Source: an uncultured Aureispira sp.
GTDB lineage: Bacteria; Bacteroidota; Bacteroidia; Chitinophagales; Saprospiraceae
Direction of reading: 5' to 3'
Length of the DNA stretch: 64,000 nt
Assembly (NCBI GenBank): GCA_905480075.1
Contig: CAJQOX010000074.1
Span: forward strand, 1 to 64,000
Below, piece by piece: positions 34,082-42,286 of this stretch. Numbering within the stretch: the stretch's first letter is position 1; every line of letters starts with the position of its first letter. The notes below the pieces were generated by a model that did no database searches, was not told the origin of the DNA, and was given only the letters and a program-made list of their open reading frames with translations. The translations under genes were made by a program, and so were the position numbers.

Positions 34082-34132
34082 AATGGTAATAATTTATTGA
34101 CAGTATAAAAGATTATACCTATACCTTTTATC

Positions 34133-34162
34133 GCAATTTAAATTATTGTAGGTTTAAATTGC
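34133..34162. repeat. Inverted repeat between the two YD-repeat genes
   Basis: Perfect 10-bp arms GCAATTTAAA/TTTAAATTGC with a 10-base spacer and no U-tract on the minus strand. It could be an operator-like palindrome or an RNA stem ahead of copy A. Confidence 0.6.
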
Positions 34163-34182
34163 CTCAATATTGCTTATATCTT

Positions 34183-35403
34183 TTAGTAGTATTTATAAAT
34201 ATACATTGTTTTTTCGAAAGTTTTGTTATTATCCATCGATAAACTTTGTAAAACAGGATTGCCCTGCGAATCGTATTTTATTTTTAACATTGAAAGAATT
34301 TTCTGTCTGTTTTTTTGTTCCTCTTTTATTGCCTGACCGTTTTTGTTGTAATGTGTAGTTAATGTATAACGCAACAGACCTTGGTTTGAGAATTTGCTGC
34401 TGATTTTTTTTAATATTTTTCCTTCTTTATTGTATTCAAAAGAATCAACTTGTGTTAAAGAGGAATTCCTGTATGTTTTGCTGATATAAGGTAGGCTGTC
34501 CCTGTATTCTGTCTCTTTTTTATTTGTTTCTTTGTTGTTTCTCAGTTTTATATCACTGTATATCCTGCCGTTTTTGTATTTAATGATATGTTTGTCACAG
34601 ATGATTTTGTACTTTTTTGCAGACCCTTTTTTGCTTTTGTTAACGGATACCTTTAGTTTCTTTCTTAATACCGTGTTGTTTTCCAAAATCTTACCATTAT
34701 TGTCATACTTTAATTTTTGTTTGTAACGGTTTAAGTAGTGCTTTCCCCATGAACGGATAAGTTCATTTCTTTTGTTGTAACGGAACCTGTAGTCCCTTCT
34801 TTTTGCCTTTCTTTCTGCTACCTCTCCTTTTCCATTTATTGTAGTCCATTTCGAATAGGTTTTCCATCGGTTCTGAAGCCCTTTGTTGTTGTAACTGTAG
34901 TAATGACAAAACAATGAGGTGTTGCCCCTGTAATCATAACTGCATCGCTCGATCAGGTTATTGTTTGAGTTGTAAATTAAGGTATCTTCTCTGGAAATAT
35001 CTCCGAAATCATCATATAACTGCCGGTATAGCCTTTTGCTGTTCTCTTCCTTTAGCTCGTATTCCAGATATTTTGTTATTAGTTTTGTACTTACAGGTTC
35101 TTTGTCAGAAGGATAGTTGATGATGTGTTCTGTTAATGTTTTTGATTCTGAATCAAAATAAGATTTCTCTTCTTTTTTTAATTTATTGCTATTTAAATGA
35201 TAGTAATAATAGAGTTTCCTTATTTCCCTGCCCTTCTTATCATAAATAGTGGTTTTATGATACCTTGTCAAACTGTCACTTTCTGATGTCATAAAGGAAA
35301 TTTCAATCTTCTCCTTTATCTTTCCCTGCGATTTACATTGATTAAATGTAAATATAAGGATAAGTATAAAAATCCATTTGCTTATAAAAATCATATTGGG
35401 CAA
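34183..35403 (-). CDS. Lipoprotein with YD-like repeats, copy B
   Basis: A 406-residue paralogue of the preceding gene. The N-terminus MPNMIFISKWIFILILIFTF followed by NQCKS looks like a lipoprotein signal, although the residues before Cys are not a perfect lipobox. Translation could also begin at Met4 (base 35394). Repeats include TIYDKKGREIRKLYYYY, QLYDDFGDISREDTLIYN, YDYRGNTSLF, YNKRNELIRSWG and KYDNNGKILENN, and it ends in YIYKYY like its neighbour. It is Lys-, Tyr- and Asn-rich. Probably displayed on the cell surface; function unknown. It and copy A likely form one minus-strand transcript. Confidence 0.72.
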   Translation of the reverse strand: MPNMIFISKWIFILILIFTFNQCKSQGKIKEKIEISFMTSESDSLTRYHKTTIYDKKGREIRKLYYYYHLNSNKLKKEEKSYFDSESKTLTEHIINYPSDKEPVSTKLITKYLEYELKEENSKRLYRQLYDDFGDISREDTLIYNSNNNLIERCSYDYRGNTSLFCHYYSYNNKGLQNRWKTYSKWTTINGKGEVAERKAKRRDYRFRYNKRNELIRSWGKHYLNRYKQKLKYDNNGKILENNTVLRKKLKVSVNKSKKGSAKKYKIICDKHIIKYKNGRIYSDIKLRNNKETNKKETEYRDSLPYISKTYRNSSLTQVDSFEYNKEGKILKKISSKFSNQGLLRYTLTTHYNKNGQAIKEEQKNRQKILSMLKIKYDSQGNPVLQSLSMDNNKTFEKTMYIYKYY

Positions 35404-35510
35404 TTTGATGTTATGAAGGTTTTTCTGTTTATTTGCCGCCTCTCTCGTTCAGAGGACTAAAACCCATGCCAAAGATAAGCCATTCTTTTTGAAATGACCT
35501 TTCATCAAAA

Positions 35511-35541
35511 CAAAAAAGGCAAATCATTGAGGATTTGCCTT
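35511..35541 (-). terminator. Terminator-like hairpin, minus strand, with no obvious gene upstream
   Basis: A 10-bp stem AAGGCAAATC/GATTTGCCTT with a 6-nt loop. Read on the minus strand it is followed by a run of T; on the plus strand by only TTA before mixed sequence. No minus-strand coding gene lies to its right. Confidence 0.6.
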
Positions 35542-35602
35542 ATTCGTAAAAAGTTAGCGTAAACTAAACTTTTATTTTTGCCTTTTATTTAAAATTTATA
35601 TT

Positions 35603-35633
35603 ATTGATACAAAGGTATGAGTTTTGTATCAAT
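35603..35633. repeat. Perfect 11-bp inverted repeat
   Basis: Arms ATTGATACAAA/TTTGTATCAAT with a 9-base spacer. It could be an operator or an RNA stem. Confidence 0.65.
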
Positions 35634-35838
35634 TTATCTTCGTTGGGTACATAACGAAAATCGCCTTGTAAATAAAACGAAAGTTTTTTTCCTTTCGCTG
35701 CTTTGGGTGTTATTTTTTTTATTATCCGTTTTTTTACAAATTAGCTTCAAAATTGGTTTTATTATAAAAAAAGTATAACTTCTTCTCTTTATTGTGAAAA
35801 TATATGGTTTTTAATATTATTAAAACTCTTAAGTTGTA

Positions 35839-35846
35839 TACTTTTG
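35839..35846 (+). promoter_or_regulatory. -7 element (TACTTTTG) for the DUF58 gene
   Basis: Matches TAnnTTTG, 28 bases before the ATG at 35875. No clear -33 box is seen. Confidence 0.5.
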
Positions 35847-35874
35847 TTTTAAGCCCTTTGTATATTTAATTTTT

Positions 35875-37227
35875 ATGTGGAAAAAAATAATCAGAACGTT
35901 AACCCTTCGTAATGTCTATCTCGGAAACCGATTTTTTTGGCTTTTCGGAAGTATAGCGGCATTGTTTATTATTAGTTTTCCCTTTTCTCTCTTGTTTGCT
36001 GTAGCTAAAACAGCACTGGTTTTTGCTTCCGCTTTACTCCTCGTCGATTTCTTTTTGCTATTTAACAAAGGGGTGAATGTTGATTGTGAAAGAATACTTC
36101 CCCGTAAACTTTCGCTGGGTGATGATAATACGGTGAACTTAAAATTATTTAACAGGTATGGCCTGGGCCTTGATATTTGTATTATCGATGAATTGCCGGT
36201 TGAGTTTCAAAAAAGAGATTTTCAAATTGTAGATTTCTTAAAGGCAGGGCAACAAAAAACGTATCCTTATACTTTAAGACCCGTTCTGAGGGGGGAGTAC
36301 ACTTTCTATAATGTGAACCTTTATGTGAATTCCAGACTTGGCTTGGTGCAACGTAGAATTACTCACAGACTTAAAGAAAGTATTCTTGTCTACCCTTCTA
36401 TTATGCAAATGAACAGGTTTTCTCTTATGGCTGTCGCCAAAATTTCTACCATGAAAGGGGTGAAAAAAGTGCGTAAGGTCGGTTCAAGTTATGAGTTTGC
36501 TCAAATCAGAAATTATGTAAAAGGGGATGATTACAGATCCATAAACTGGAAGGCTACCAGCAGGAAAAACAGCCTGATGGTTAATCAGTATGAAGATGAA
36601 CGCTCTCAGCAAATTTACTCTGTTATCGATAAAGGGCGTTCTATGCAGATGCCTTTTAATGGGATGAGTTTGCTGGATTATGCTATCAATTCATCTTTGG
36701 TTATTTCGGGAGTCTCTCTCAAAAAACACGATAAGGCAGGGCTGATGACTTTTTCTGATAAAGTCGGTTCTACTGTTAAGGCAGAATCAGGCCCAAAACA
36801 ATTGAATTTGATTATTGAAACTCTTTATAAAGAAAACCCGCGTAACTTCGAGGCAAACTATGAACTTCTTTATACTGCTACAAAGCAATTCATAAGAAGA
36901 AGGAGCCTTATTTTTCTCTATACCAACTTTGAAAGCTTTTCTGCTATGCAAAGGGTTTTGCCGCTTCTTAGACGTATTAATGCTTCTCACCTGCTTGTAG
37001 TTGTCTTTTTTGAAAATACCGAAATTGTCGATTACTCCCATAATGAAGCCCATACTACCGAAGAAATTTATAATAAAACCATTGCCTCCAGATTCGTGGA
37101 GGAAAAATACCGCATTGTTCAGGAATTAAGACAGTATGGTATTCAGGCTATTCTCACAAGACCCGAAAACTTGTCTGTTAACAGCGTTAATAAATACCTG
37201 GAAATGAAATCAAGAGGGATGATTTAA
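35875..37227 (+). CDS. DUF58 domain protein
   Basis: A 450-residue protein with two N-terminal transmembrane helices (about residues 18-65), then a beta-rich region and the DUF58 domain. The signature VGSSYEFAQIRNYVKGDDYR followed by SINWKATSRKNSLMVNQYED is present. The domain continues into a von Willebrand factor A-like fold (SVIDKGRSMQMPFNGMSLLD) whose MIDAS is degenerate. DUF58 proteins are partners of MoxR AAA+ ATPases, here 7.8 kb downstream, and are thought to help assemble or activate membrane or periplasmic complexes. Two small genes follow closely, making a possible three-gene unit. Confidence 0.88.
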   Translation: MWKKIIRTLTLRNVYLGNRFFWLFGSIAALFIISFPFSLLFAVAKTALVFASALLLVDFFLLFNKGVNVDCERILPRKLSLGDDNTVNLKLFNRYGLGLDICIIDELPVEFQKRDFQIVDFLKAGQQKTYPYTLRPVLRGEYTFYNVNLYVNSRLGLVQRRITHRLKESILVYPSIMQMNRFSLMAVAKISTMKGVKKVRKVGSSYEFAQIRNYVKGDDYRSINWKATSRKNSLMVNQYEDERSQQIYSVIDKGRSMQMPFNGMSLLDYAINSSLVISGVSLKKHDKAGLMTFSDKVGSTVKAESGPKQLNLIIETLYKENPRNFEANYELLYTATKQFIRRRSLIFLYTNFESFSAMQRVLPLLRRINASHLLVVVFFENTEIVDYSHNEAHTTEEIYNKTIASRFVEEKYRIVQELRQYGIQAILTRPENLSVNSVNKYLEMKSRGMI

Positions 37228-37259
37228 GATTTCTTCTCTTTTTGTAACTAATTTGTTCT

Positions 37260-37517
37260 ATGTCTGAAAAACTTAAAGTAATTCCTTCTGTACTCCTTAA
37301 AATGGGATCGGATTGGTCTGTAAAAGTTAATGAAAATCCATTCACTCCCGGTAAAGGGGCTAATTTGCCTTCCCTCGGTTATCCCTGTGCTTCTTGTGCA
37401 GGTGTTGATACTAAATTGCGTTTCGCAAAAAGTACTGAAGTAGCAGAAAGTACGCTTGAATGGATGGAATTAATCTGCAAATCTTGCGGCAACTACACTT
37501 TATATACTAAAAAATAA
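37260..37517 (+). CDS. Small zinc-ribbon-like protein
   Basis: An 85-residue cytosolic protein with two CxxC pairs, Cys43/Cys46 in YPCASCAG and Cys73/Cys76 in LICKSCGNY, spaced as a zinc ribbon. The N-terminal part is mixed with no other motif. It lies 32 bases after the DUF58 gene and 23 bases before an oxidoreductase gene, all on the same strand, so it is probably co-transcribed. I do not recognise a named family. The intact Cys pairs, good spacing and lack of overlap argue that it is a real gene. Confidence 0.72.
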   Translation: MSEKLKVIPSVLLKMGSDWSVKVNENPFTPGKGANLPSLGYPCASCAGVDTKLRFAKSTEVAESTLEWMELICKSCGNYTLYTKK

Positions 37518-37540
37518 TTATTTAATTTAAATATCTAAAA

Positions 37541-38566
37541 ATGCGCGCTGTAGTCCTTACTAAATTCGGAAAATCAGATAAGGCTTTTCAAATTCAGGAA
37601 CGGGATATACCTGTTCCCGAAAATCATGAAATTTGCGTTAAAGCGGAGGCTTTTGGACTCAATTTTGCCGATGTAATGGCCCGGCAGGGCTTATATGATG
37701 ATTGCCCTGCCTTACCCGCTGTTATTGGCTATGAGGTGGTTGGGCGTGTTCATGCAATAGGTAAGGATGTTAAAGACTTTGAAATCGGACAAAGGGTAGT
37801 TTCTCTTACCCGATTTGGCGGGTATGCTGAATATGCTGTTGCAGATGCTCGGGCAGCTATACTTATCCCTGATGAGATGGATTACTGTGTTGCGGCGGCA
37901 CTTGCCACGCAATATGCTACTGCTTATTATTGTTCTGCTTACACTACTCAACTTCATGAAGGGGAACATGTCCTTATTCAGGCTGCAGCTGGCGGAGTGG
38001 GAACGGCACTTGTGCAAATGGCTAAAAATAAAGGCTGTATTGTATATGGTACTGCTAGTTCTCAAAAAAAACTGGACTACCTGAAGGAGTTGGGGGTCGA
38101 TTATCCTATTAATTATAAAGATACTGATTTTGAAGAGTTTATTAATAAAACTTCAGGTAAAAAAGCGATAGATGTCGCTTTCGATAGTATTGGTGGTAAT
38201 TCTGTTAAAAAAGCAAGGAGGCTTCTGGCTAATGGAACCGGCCGTATCATTTGTTATGGCGCTGCAAGTATGTCAGGAAAAAGAAAAAGTATCCCGAGAC
38301 TACTCAAATTGGTTTTTGGCTTTGGTTTTCTTCCCTCAGTTGAACTTTTATTGAAGTCTCAAGGGATCACAGGAGTAAATATGTTACAAATCGCTGATAA
38401 TCGCCCCGAAGCACTTAAGGTCTGTATGCAGGAAGTATCAAAAATGGTAGTAGAAGGAAAACTTAAGCCTACTGTTGGGGGCAAATTTTCTATTGACGAA
38501 TTGGCTGAAGCACATGATTTTCTTGGTAATCGACAATCAATAGGCAAAGTAGCAGTTCATTGGTAG
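37541..38566 (+). CDS. Zinc-free MDR oxidoreductase, quinone reductase/VAT-1-like
   Basis: A 341-residue medium-chain dehydrogenase/reductase. The N-terminal catalytic domain has GLNFADVMARQGLYDD and GYEVVGRVHAIGKDV, and the Rossmann domain has the cofactor loop AAAGGVGTALVQMAK. The structural and catalytic zinc ligands of alcohol dehydrogenases are missing, placing it with zeta-crystallin/QOR and VAT-1 proteins that use NADPH to reduce quinones or enones. The substrate is unknown. It is the third gene in a DUF58 - zinc ribbon - MDR run, an unusual insertion in an otherwise MoxR-related locus. Confidence 0.87.
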   Translation: MRAVVLTKFGKSDKAFQIQERDIPVPENHEICVKAEAFGLNFADVMARQGLYDDCPALPAVIGYEVVGRVHAIGKDVKDFEIGQRVVSLTRFGGYAEYAVADARAAILIPDEMDYCVAAALATQYATAYYCSAYTTQLHEGEHVLIQAAAGGVGTALVQMAKNKGCIVYGTASSQKKLDYLKELGVDYPINYKDTDFEEFINKTSGKKAIDVAFDSIGGNSVKKARRLLANGTGRIICYGAASMSGKRKSIPRLLKLVFGFGFLPSVELLLKSQGITGVNMLQIADNRPEALKVCMQEVSKMVVEGKLKPTVGGKFSIDELAEAHDFLGNRQSIGKVAVHW

Positions 38567-38599
38567 GTAATTCTTATCAATTGATATGCTTGAAATAGT

Positions 38600-39331
38600 T
38601 TAACGGGTTAACACAATGTAGTCGTTGATCAATGTCCTCAGAAATTTACTCCGGTCTTTTGGTATAGGGCTGATGTTCAATTGCTCTGATACATGGTCAG
38701 ATAGTTCTTTTATGGCCTTTTTATGTGCCTGGTTTGGATACCTCCGCTCTCGTTCAAGTGATTTTTTGATGAATAACATGTCTTGTTCGTTAAATTTCCG
38801 AATCTGTGGAAATGTTGGCTGATAAGTGTCAAGAGTCGATATTTTTAAAATGTCATTCAGCGTGAACGTTCTCTGTGATGTAGTTCTTATTACTGTGGTT
38901 CCGGATAACAAGCCACCCAGTCGCTGACTCTTAGGGGATGCGTTTATTAATAAGGAACCTACTGAACCCAATGACATGAATATGTCTATAAACCGGAACA
39001 TCCAACGCATAAAATAATCCTGACTCGTCGGTGCATCTCCATTTAGTTTTACTACTTTCAGCCCCATAGCCTTTTTGCCCAGAGATTGTCCGTTCATTAA
39101 TATTTCTGACGCCAATGTATAGAAAATGAATATTGGTGCAAGAATAAGGTAAAGAAACAATGTGTAACTATCGCTCGAACCGATTGCTGAACTCCCAAGT
39201 ATGCTCAGAAAGGTTATTATTCCTGACATTACCAGTATATCTATAAAATACGACATGAACCGGTTGCCTAATGATGCCAGTTCGTATTGTATAGTTACTT
39301 TTTGAGCGGTGTTTATTTCTATTGTTTTCAT
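38600..39331 (-). CDS. RDD family membrane protein
   Basis: A 243-residue protein with the RDD fold: an N-terminal soluble strand region, LGNRFMSYFIDILVMSG carrying the family Arg and Asp in TM1, a second hydrophobic segment, then LMNGQSLGKKAMGLKVVKLN and the final hydrophobic segment. A soluble C-terminal tail of about 80 residues follows. I use the ATG at 39331 (MKTIEINTAQKVTIQYELAS) because a 14-residue upstream extension is unsupported. RDD proteins are often encoded with SpoIIM/MoxR/DUF58 genes in Bacteroidota; here the gene is reversed and divergent from the SpoIIM gene. Role unknown, possibly transport or complex assembly. Confidence 0.85.
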   Translation of the reverse strand: MKTIEINTAQKVTIQYELASLGNRFMSYFIDILVMSGIITFLSILGSSAIGSSDSYTLFLYLILAPIFIFYTLASEILMNGQSLGKKAMGLKVVKLNGDAPTSQDYFMRWMFRFIDIFMSLGSVGSLLINASPKSQRLGGLLSGTTVIRTTSQRTFTLNDILKISTLDTYQPTFPQIRKFNEQDMLFIKKSLERERRYPNQAHKKAIKELSDHVSEQLNISPIPKDRSKFLRTLINDYIVLTR

Positions 39332-39595
39332 TTGTTTAATAATTCTGATTATCTGCCGGAATGAAATATACAATTATTTTTTGCTTTTCAGCAAATTAAC
39401 ATGGGGGATTCTATGGAAAAATATTAAAACTTAATATATTGTATTCTTAATGGGTATTAAAATCTTTATCCCGTTTCAAATAACTTCAGAACTTATTTTG
39501 TGATTTTATTGTTGGTTTTCCTGACGGCTTAATACTATAAAGTCCCTTCTGATTGTTTTAATTGTTTATATCCTTTTAATAAAGTCAAAATCTGA

Positions 39596-41476
39596 ATGCG
39601 CGAAACTCATTTCATTAAACAAAACAAAGACAAATGGGCAAGGTTTGAACGTAATCTTGGTAAAGGAGATGCAAACCCCGATGAACTGAGTGACTTGTTT
39701 ATTGAAATTACAGATGATTTATCCTATTCCAGGACATTCTATCCAAATCGTTCTGTCAGAGTTTATCTTAATAATATAGCGCAGAAAGTTTTTTATAGTG
39801 TTTATAAAAACAGAAAAGGACGGTTGTTTAAGGTTGTTGGCTTCTGGAGAGATACTGTTCCTCAAATAATTTACGAATCCCGCCGGTCTTTTCTCTTCGC
39901 TTTTCTCATTTTTATCGCTTCGGCACTCGTAGGTGCTTTCTCTTCTTATATGGATGTCGATTTTCCAAGAGTTATTCTTGGTGATGAATATGTCAATATG
40001 ACCTTGGATAATATCGAAAACGGAAGACCTATGGCGGTTTATCAGGATCCTGATTCCAGACAAATGTTCTTCTCAATTGCGAAGAATAATCTGATGGTCT
40101 CTGCACTCTGTTTTATTGTCGGCCTTTTCTTTGGTGTCGGAACTATTTTTGTCCTCATTCAGAATGGTATCATGGTTGGCGCATTTCAATATTTCTTTTT
40201 TAGTCAAGGGGTCTATATGCAGTCTGTTTTTACTATTTGGATGCATGGCGCCCTCGAAATCCCTTGTATAATTATTGCAAGTGCTGCAGGATTAACTATG
40301 GGGGGAGGGCTGGTTTTTCCGAAAACACTGTCAAGAATGCAAAGCCTGCAATTGTCTGCCCGAAGGGGCCTGTTGATTATGCTAACTATTGCACCGCTTA
40401 TTGTTCTTGCTGCTTTCATCGAAAGTTATATTACAAGGTATACAGAGGCTTCTTTTATTGTCAGAGGTGTTGTTATATTCGGTTCTTTCGCCTTTATTAT
40501 CAGCTATTATATTGTCTATCCTTATATGAAGGCTAAAAAAGGTTTTACCTCTTTCCTCAATGACATTAAATTGCCTCCCGTTCAGGAATCCGGATTAAAT
40601 TATACTAAAATTAAAAATAGCGCTCAGGTCTTTAGTGATGCTTTTATCTTTTACAGACAAATGGTTAAACCGGCGGCTATTATCTCATTGCTGCTTGCTT
40701 CGGTTTATACTGCCATTTTGTTACTCGATGGAGACAGGTATGCTTTTAATACTATCGTCGGCCTTGAACAGTTGTTTTTAAGCCCATGGTCCCTGGTCTC
40801 TTACACAATAGAAAATGTTTCTCAGTTTATGCTTGTTGGTGAACTGACGGTTCCATGGTTTCTGAATTTTATTACTTCAAGTGTAATGGCTTACCTCGTC
40901 CTATTTTGGGTGCAAAAAGATGTTCATAAAAATAAAAATATTGAATACAATGCCTCTTTCTTCTTTAATACTATTAGCTCGACGGCAATTTGTATGTTTG
41001 GTATTCATTTCATTATGCTCGCCTCCGAAGGATGGTTGTTTTTGCTGATGGTTTTTCTTGTGCCTGTTATTATGGTGATTATGGCTACCGTCTTTAATGA
41101 AAACCTCAACCTTATTTCTGCAGCGGGCCGTGCTTTGTCTATTATTTCAGGAAATTGGGTGGTCATGATGGGCGCTTATATTGTTATATCTGTTATGTGC
41201 CTTGTTTTTCTCTTTATGGCTACTGCGCCTATTGCAGGATTTTATTTAGGGGTTATTGCCAATGCGTTTCCAATTACTGATCTTGAACTGGTAAGACAAG
41301 GGTTTTATCTTTTTCTTTACTCTTTCATGCTCAGCTTCCTTTTTCCCCTTGTCTTTATTGTTATGAGTATTGGCTTTTTTAGCTTCAGGGAAACTAAAGA
41401 GGCTGCTAGCTTATTTAAAAAAATTCCCGATGTCGGGGTTCGTAAAATCAGCTATGGAATGGAAGCCGAAAATTAA
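39596..41476 (+). CDS. SpoIIM-family integral membrane protein
   Basis: A 626-residue protein that begins MRETHFIKQNKDKWARFER, the typical opening of Bacteroidota SpoIIM-like proteins. A soluble helical N-terminus of about 95 residues is followed by ten or more transmembrane segments. The SpoIIM domain (PF01944) is about residues 95-300 (FLIFIASALVGAFSSYMD, FFGVGTIFVLIQNGIMVGAF, HGALEIPCIIIASAAG). The second half is an additional multispan module. The name comes from the sporulation protein of Firmicutes, but this phylum does not sporulate. It heads the run SpoIIM - DUF4129 - DUF4350 - MoxR - DUF5522 on one strand. Confidence 0.88.
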   Translation: MRETHFIKQNKDKWARFERNLGKGDANPDELSDLFIEITDDLSYSRTFYPNRSVRVYLNNIAQKVFYSVYKNRKGRLFKVVGFWRDTVPQIIYESRRSFLFAFLIFIASALVGAFSSYMDVDFPRVILGDEYVNMTLDNIENGRPMAVYQDPDSRQMFFSIAKNNLMVSALCFIVGLFFGVGTIFVLIQNGIMVGAFQYFFFSQGVYMQSVFTIWMHGALEIPCIIIASAAGLTMGGGLVFPKTLSRMQSLQLSARRGLLIMLTIAPLIVLAAFIESYITRYTEASFIVRGVVIFGSFAFIISYYIVYPYMKAKKGFTSFLNDIKLPPVQESGLNYTKIKNSAQVFSDAFIFYRQMVKPAAIISLLLASVYTAILLLDGDRYAFNTIVGLEQLFLSPWSLVSYTIENVSQFMLVGELTVPWFLNFITSSVMAYLVLFWVQKDVHKNKNIEYNASFFFNTISSTAICMFGIHFIMLASEGWLFLLMVFLVPVIMVIMATVFNENLNLISAAGRALSIISGNWVVMMGAYIVISVMCLVFLFMATAPIAGFYLGVIANAFPITDLELVRQGFYLFLYSFMLSFLFPLVFIVMSIGFFSFRETKEAASLFKKIPDVGVRKISYGMEAEN

Positions 41477-41549
41477 TTGCATTTTTTTTCGCTTCTCACC
41501 ATTCTCTTGCAATTTTTGTAGTTTTTTTACGTAGTTTTTAATCTGTTAA

Positions 41550-42272
41550 ATGAATCTGAATATTAAATATCTTTGCTTGATTGCTTTCTTTCTTCTCTTT
41601 GTAAAGGTACCCGCTTTTGCAGATAACGATGAAACGTTGGCCTATAAAAATGAATCGCTGGAATTGAAGACTTTTGATAAGAGTCAATGGCGTAGCTTGT
41701 CTGAAAATATGTCTTTTACCCAAAAAGTTAAACCTAAGAAAATAAAAAAAGACAAAGGTCAGAATTCCAGTAATAACACAATTGTCCCCCCCGAGATCAA
41801 CCCGGTCTCTTTTATGACATTTGCCAGATTTGTCTTGGTTTTTCTTGCAGTTCTTCTTCTTGCTTTTGTGATTTTTAAAACAGTCGCAGGGGATGCAATT
41901 CTGGTAAATAATCAGGTGCAACGAAAAAATATTTCTTCTATCAGGGATGTCGAAACCAACCTTCAGGAAGCAGATGTAGATGGATTTCTCCAAAAATCTC
42001 TCACAGATGAGGATTATCGGCTTTCTATTAGGTTGTACTATCTCTCTATTATTAAAGAATTGTCCCTGAAAAATGTTATAAATTGGAAAAAAGACAAAAC
42101 CAATGGACACTATTTAAGAGAAATGAGAGACGGGAAACACCCGCTGCTAAAGGAGTTCAGAAATGTAACCCGTATATTCGAATATGTCTGGTACAGCAAT
42201 ACTGCCTTTGATAAAGGTCAGTTTCTTGAGGTGTCCGTCGATTTTAAAAATTTATTAACTGCTATTAAATAA
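41550..42272 (+). CDS. DUF4129 domain membrane protein
   Basis: A 240-residue protein with a signal peptide (ending about PAFAD), a low-complexity basic stretch (about residues 64-75), one transmembrane helix around residues 87-108 and a cytosolic C-terminal DUF4129 domain. The domain signature is RLYYLSIIKELSLKNVINWK then DKTNGHYLREM and FEYVWYSN. DUF4129 proteins nearly always sit in MoxR/DUF58 loci and some are linked to transglutaminase-like proteins; the molecular role is not known. It lies 73 bases after the SpoIIM gene and 14 before the DUF4350 gene. Confidence 0.83.
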   Translation: MNLNIKYLCLIAFFLLFVKVPAFADNDETLAYKNESLELKTFDKSQWRSLSENMSFTQKVKPKKIKKDKGQNSSNNTIVPPEINPVSFMTFARFVLVFLAVLLLAFVIFKTVAGDAILVNNQVQRKNISSIRDVETNLQEADVDGFLQKSLTDEDYRLSIRLYYLSIIKELSLKNVINWKKDKTNGHYLREMRDGKHPLLKEFRNVTRIFEYVWYSNTAFDKGQFLEVSVDFKNLLTAIK

Positions 42273-42286
42273 CTTTTCTGCCTTCT

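Larger units (their letters stand above)
35404..35874. other. Stem-loop-rich intergenic region upstream of the DUF58 gene
   Basis: There is no coding potential over 470 bases, but six perfect or near-perfect stem-loops occur within 260 bases: 35439-35455 (CCTCT/AGAGG), 35516-35541 (10 bp), about 35549-35577 (one bulge), 35603-35633 (11 bp), 35639-35658 (TTCGTT/AACGAA) and 35678-35697 (CGAAAG/CTTTCG). The divergent flanking genes make this a shared upstream region. A structured RNA is possible, most naturally on the minus strand because the 35516 hairpin ends there in TTTTTT. Confidence 0.55.

Noticed and set aside
35404-35874. tRNA, tmRNA or 6S RNA gene in the stem-loop region
   Set aside because: No T-loop (GGTTCRAAT), no CCA end and no single long 6S-type helix could be recognised.
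39596-41476. Evidence for sporulation from the SpoIIM-family gene
   Set aside because: The family is widespread in non-sporulating Bacteroidota and no other sporulation gene is present.
41538-42110. 190-residue minus-strand ORF opposite the DUF4129 gene
   Set aside because: Antisense shadow; the plus-strand gene fits its operon and has a signal peptide, TM helix and DUF4129 motif.
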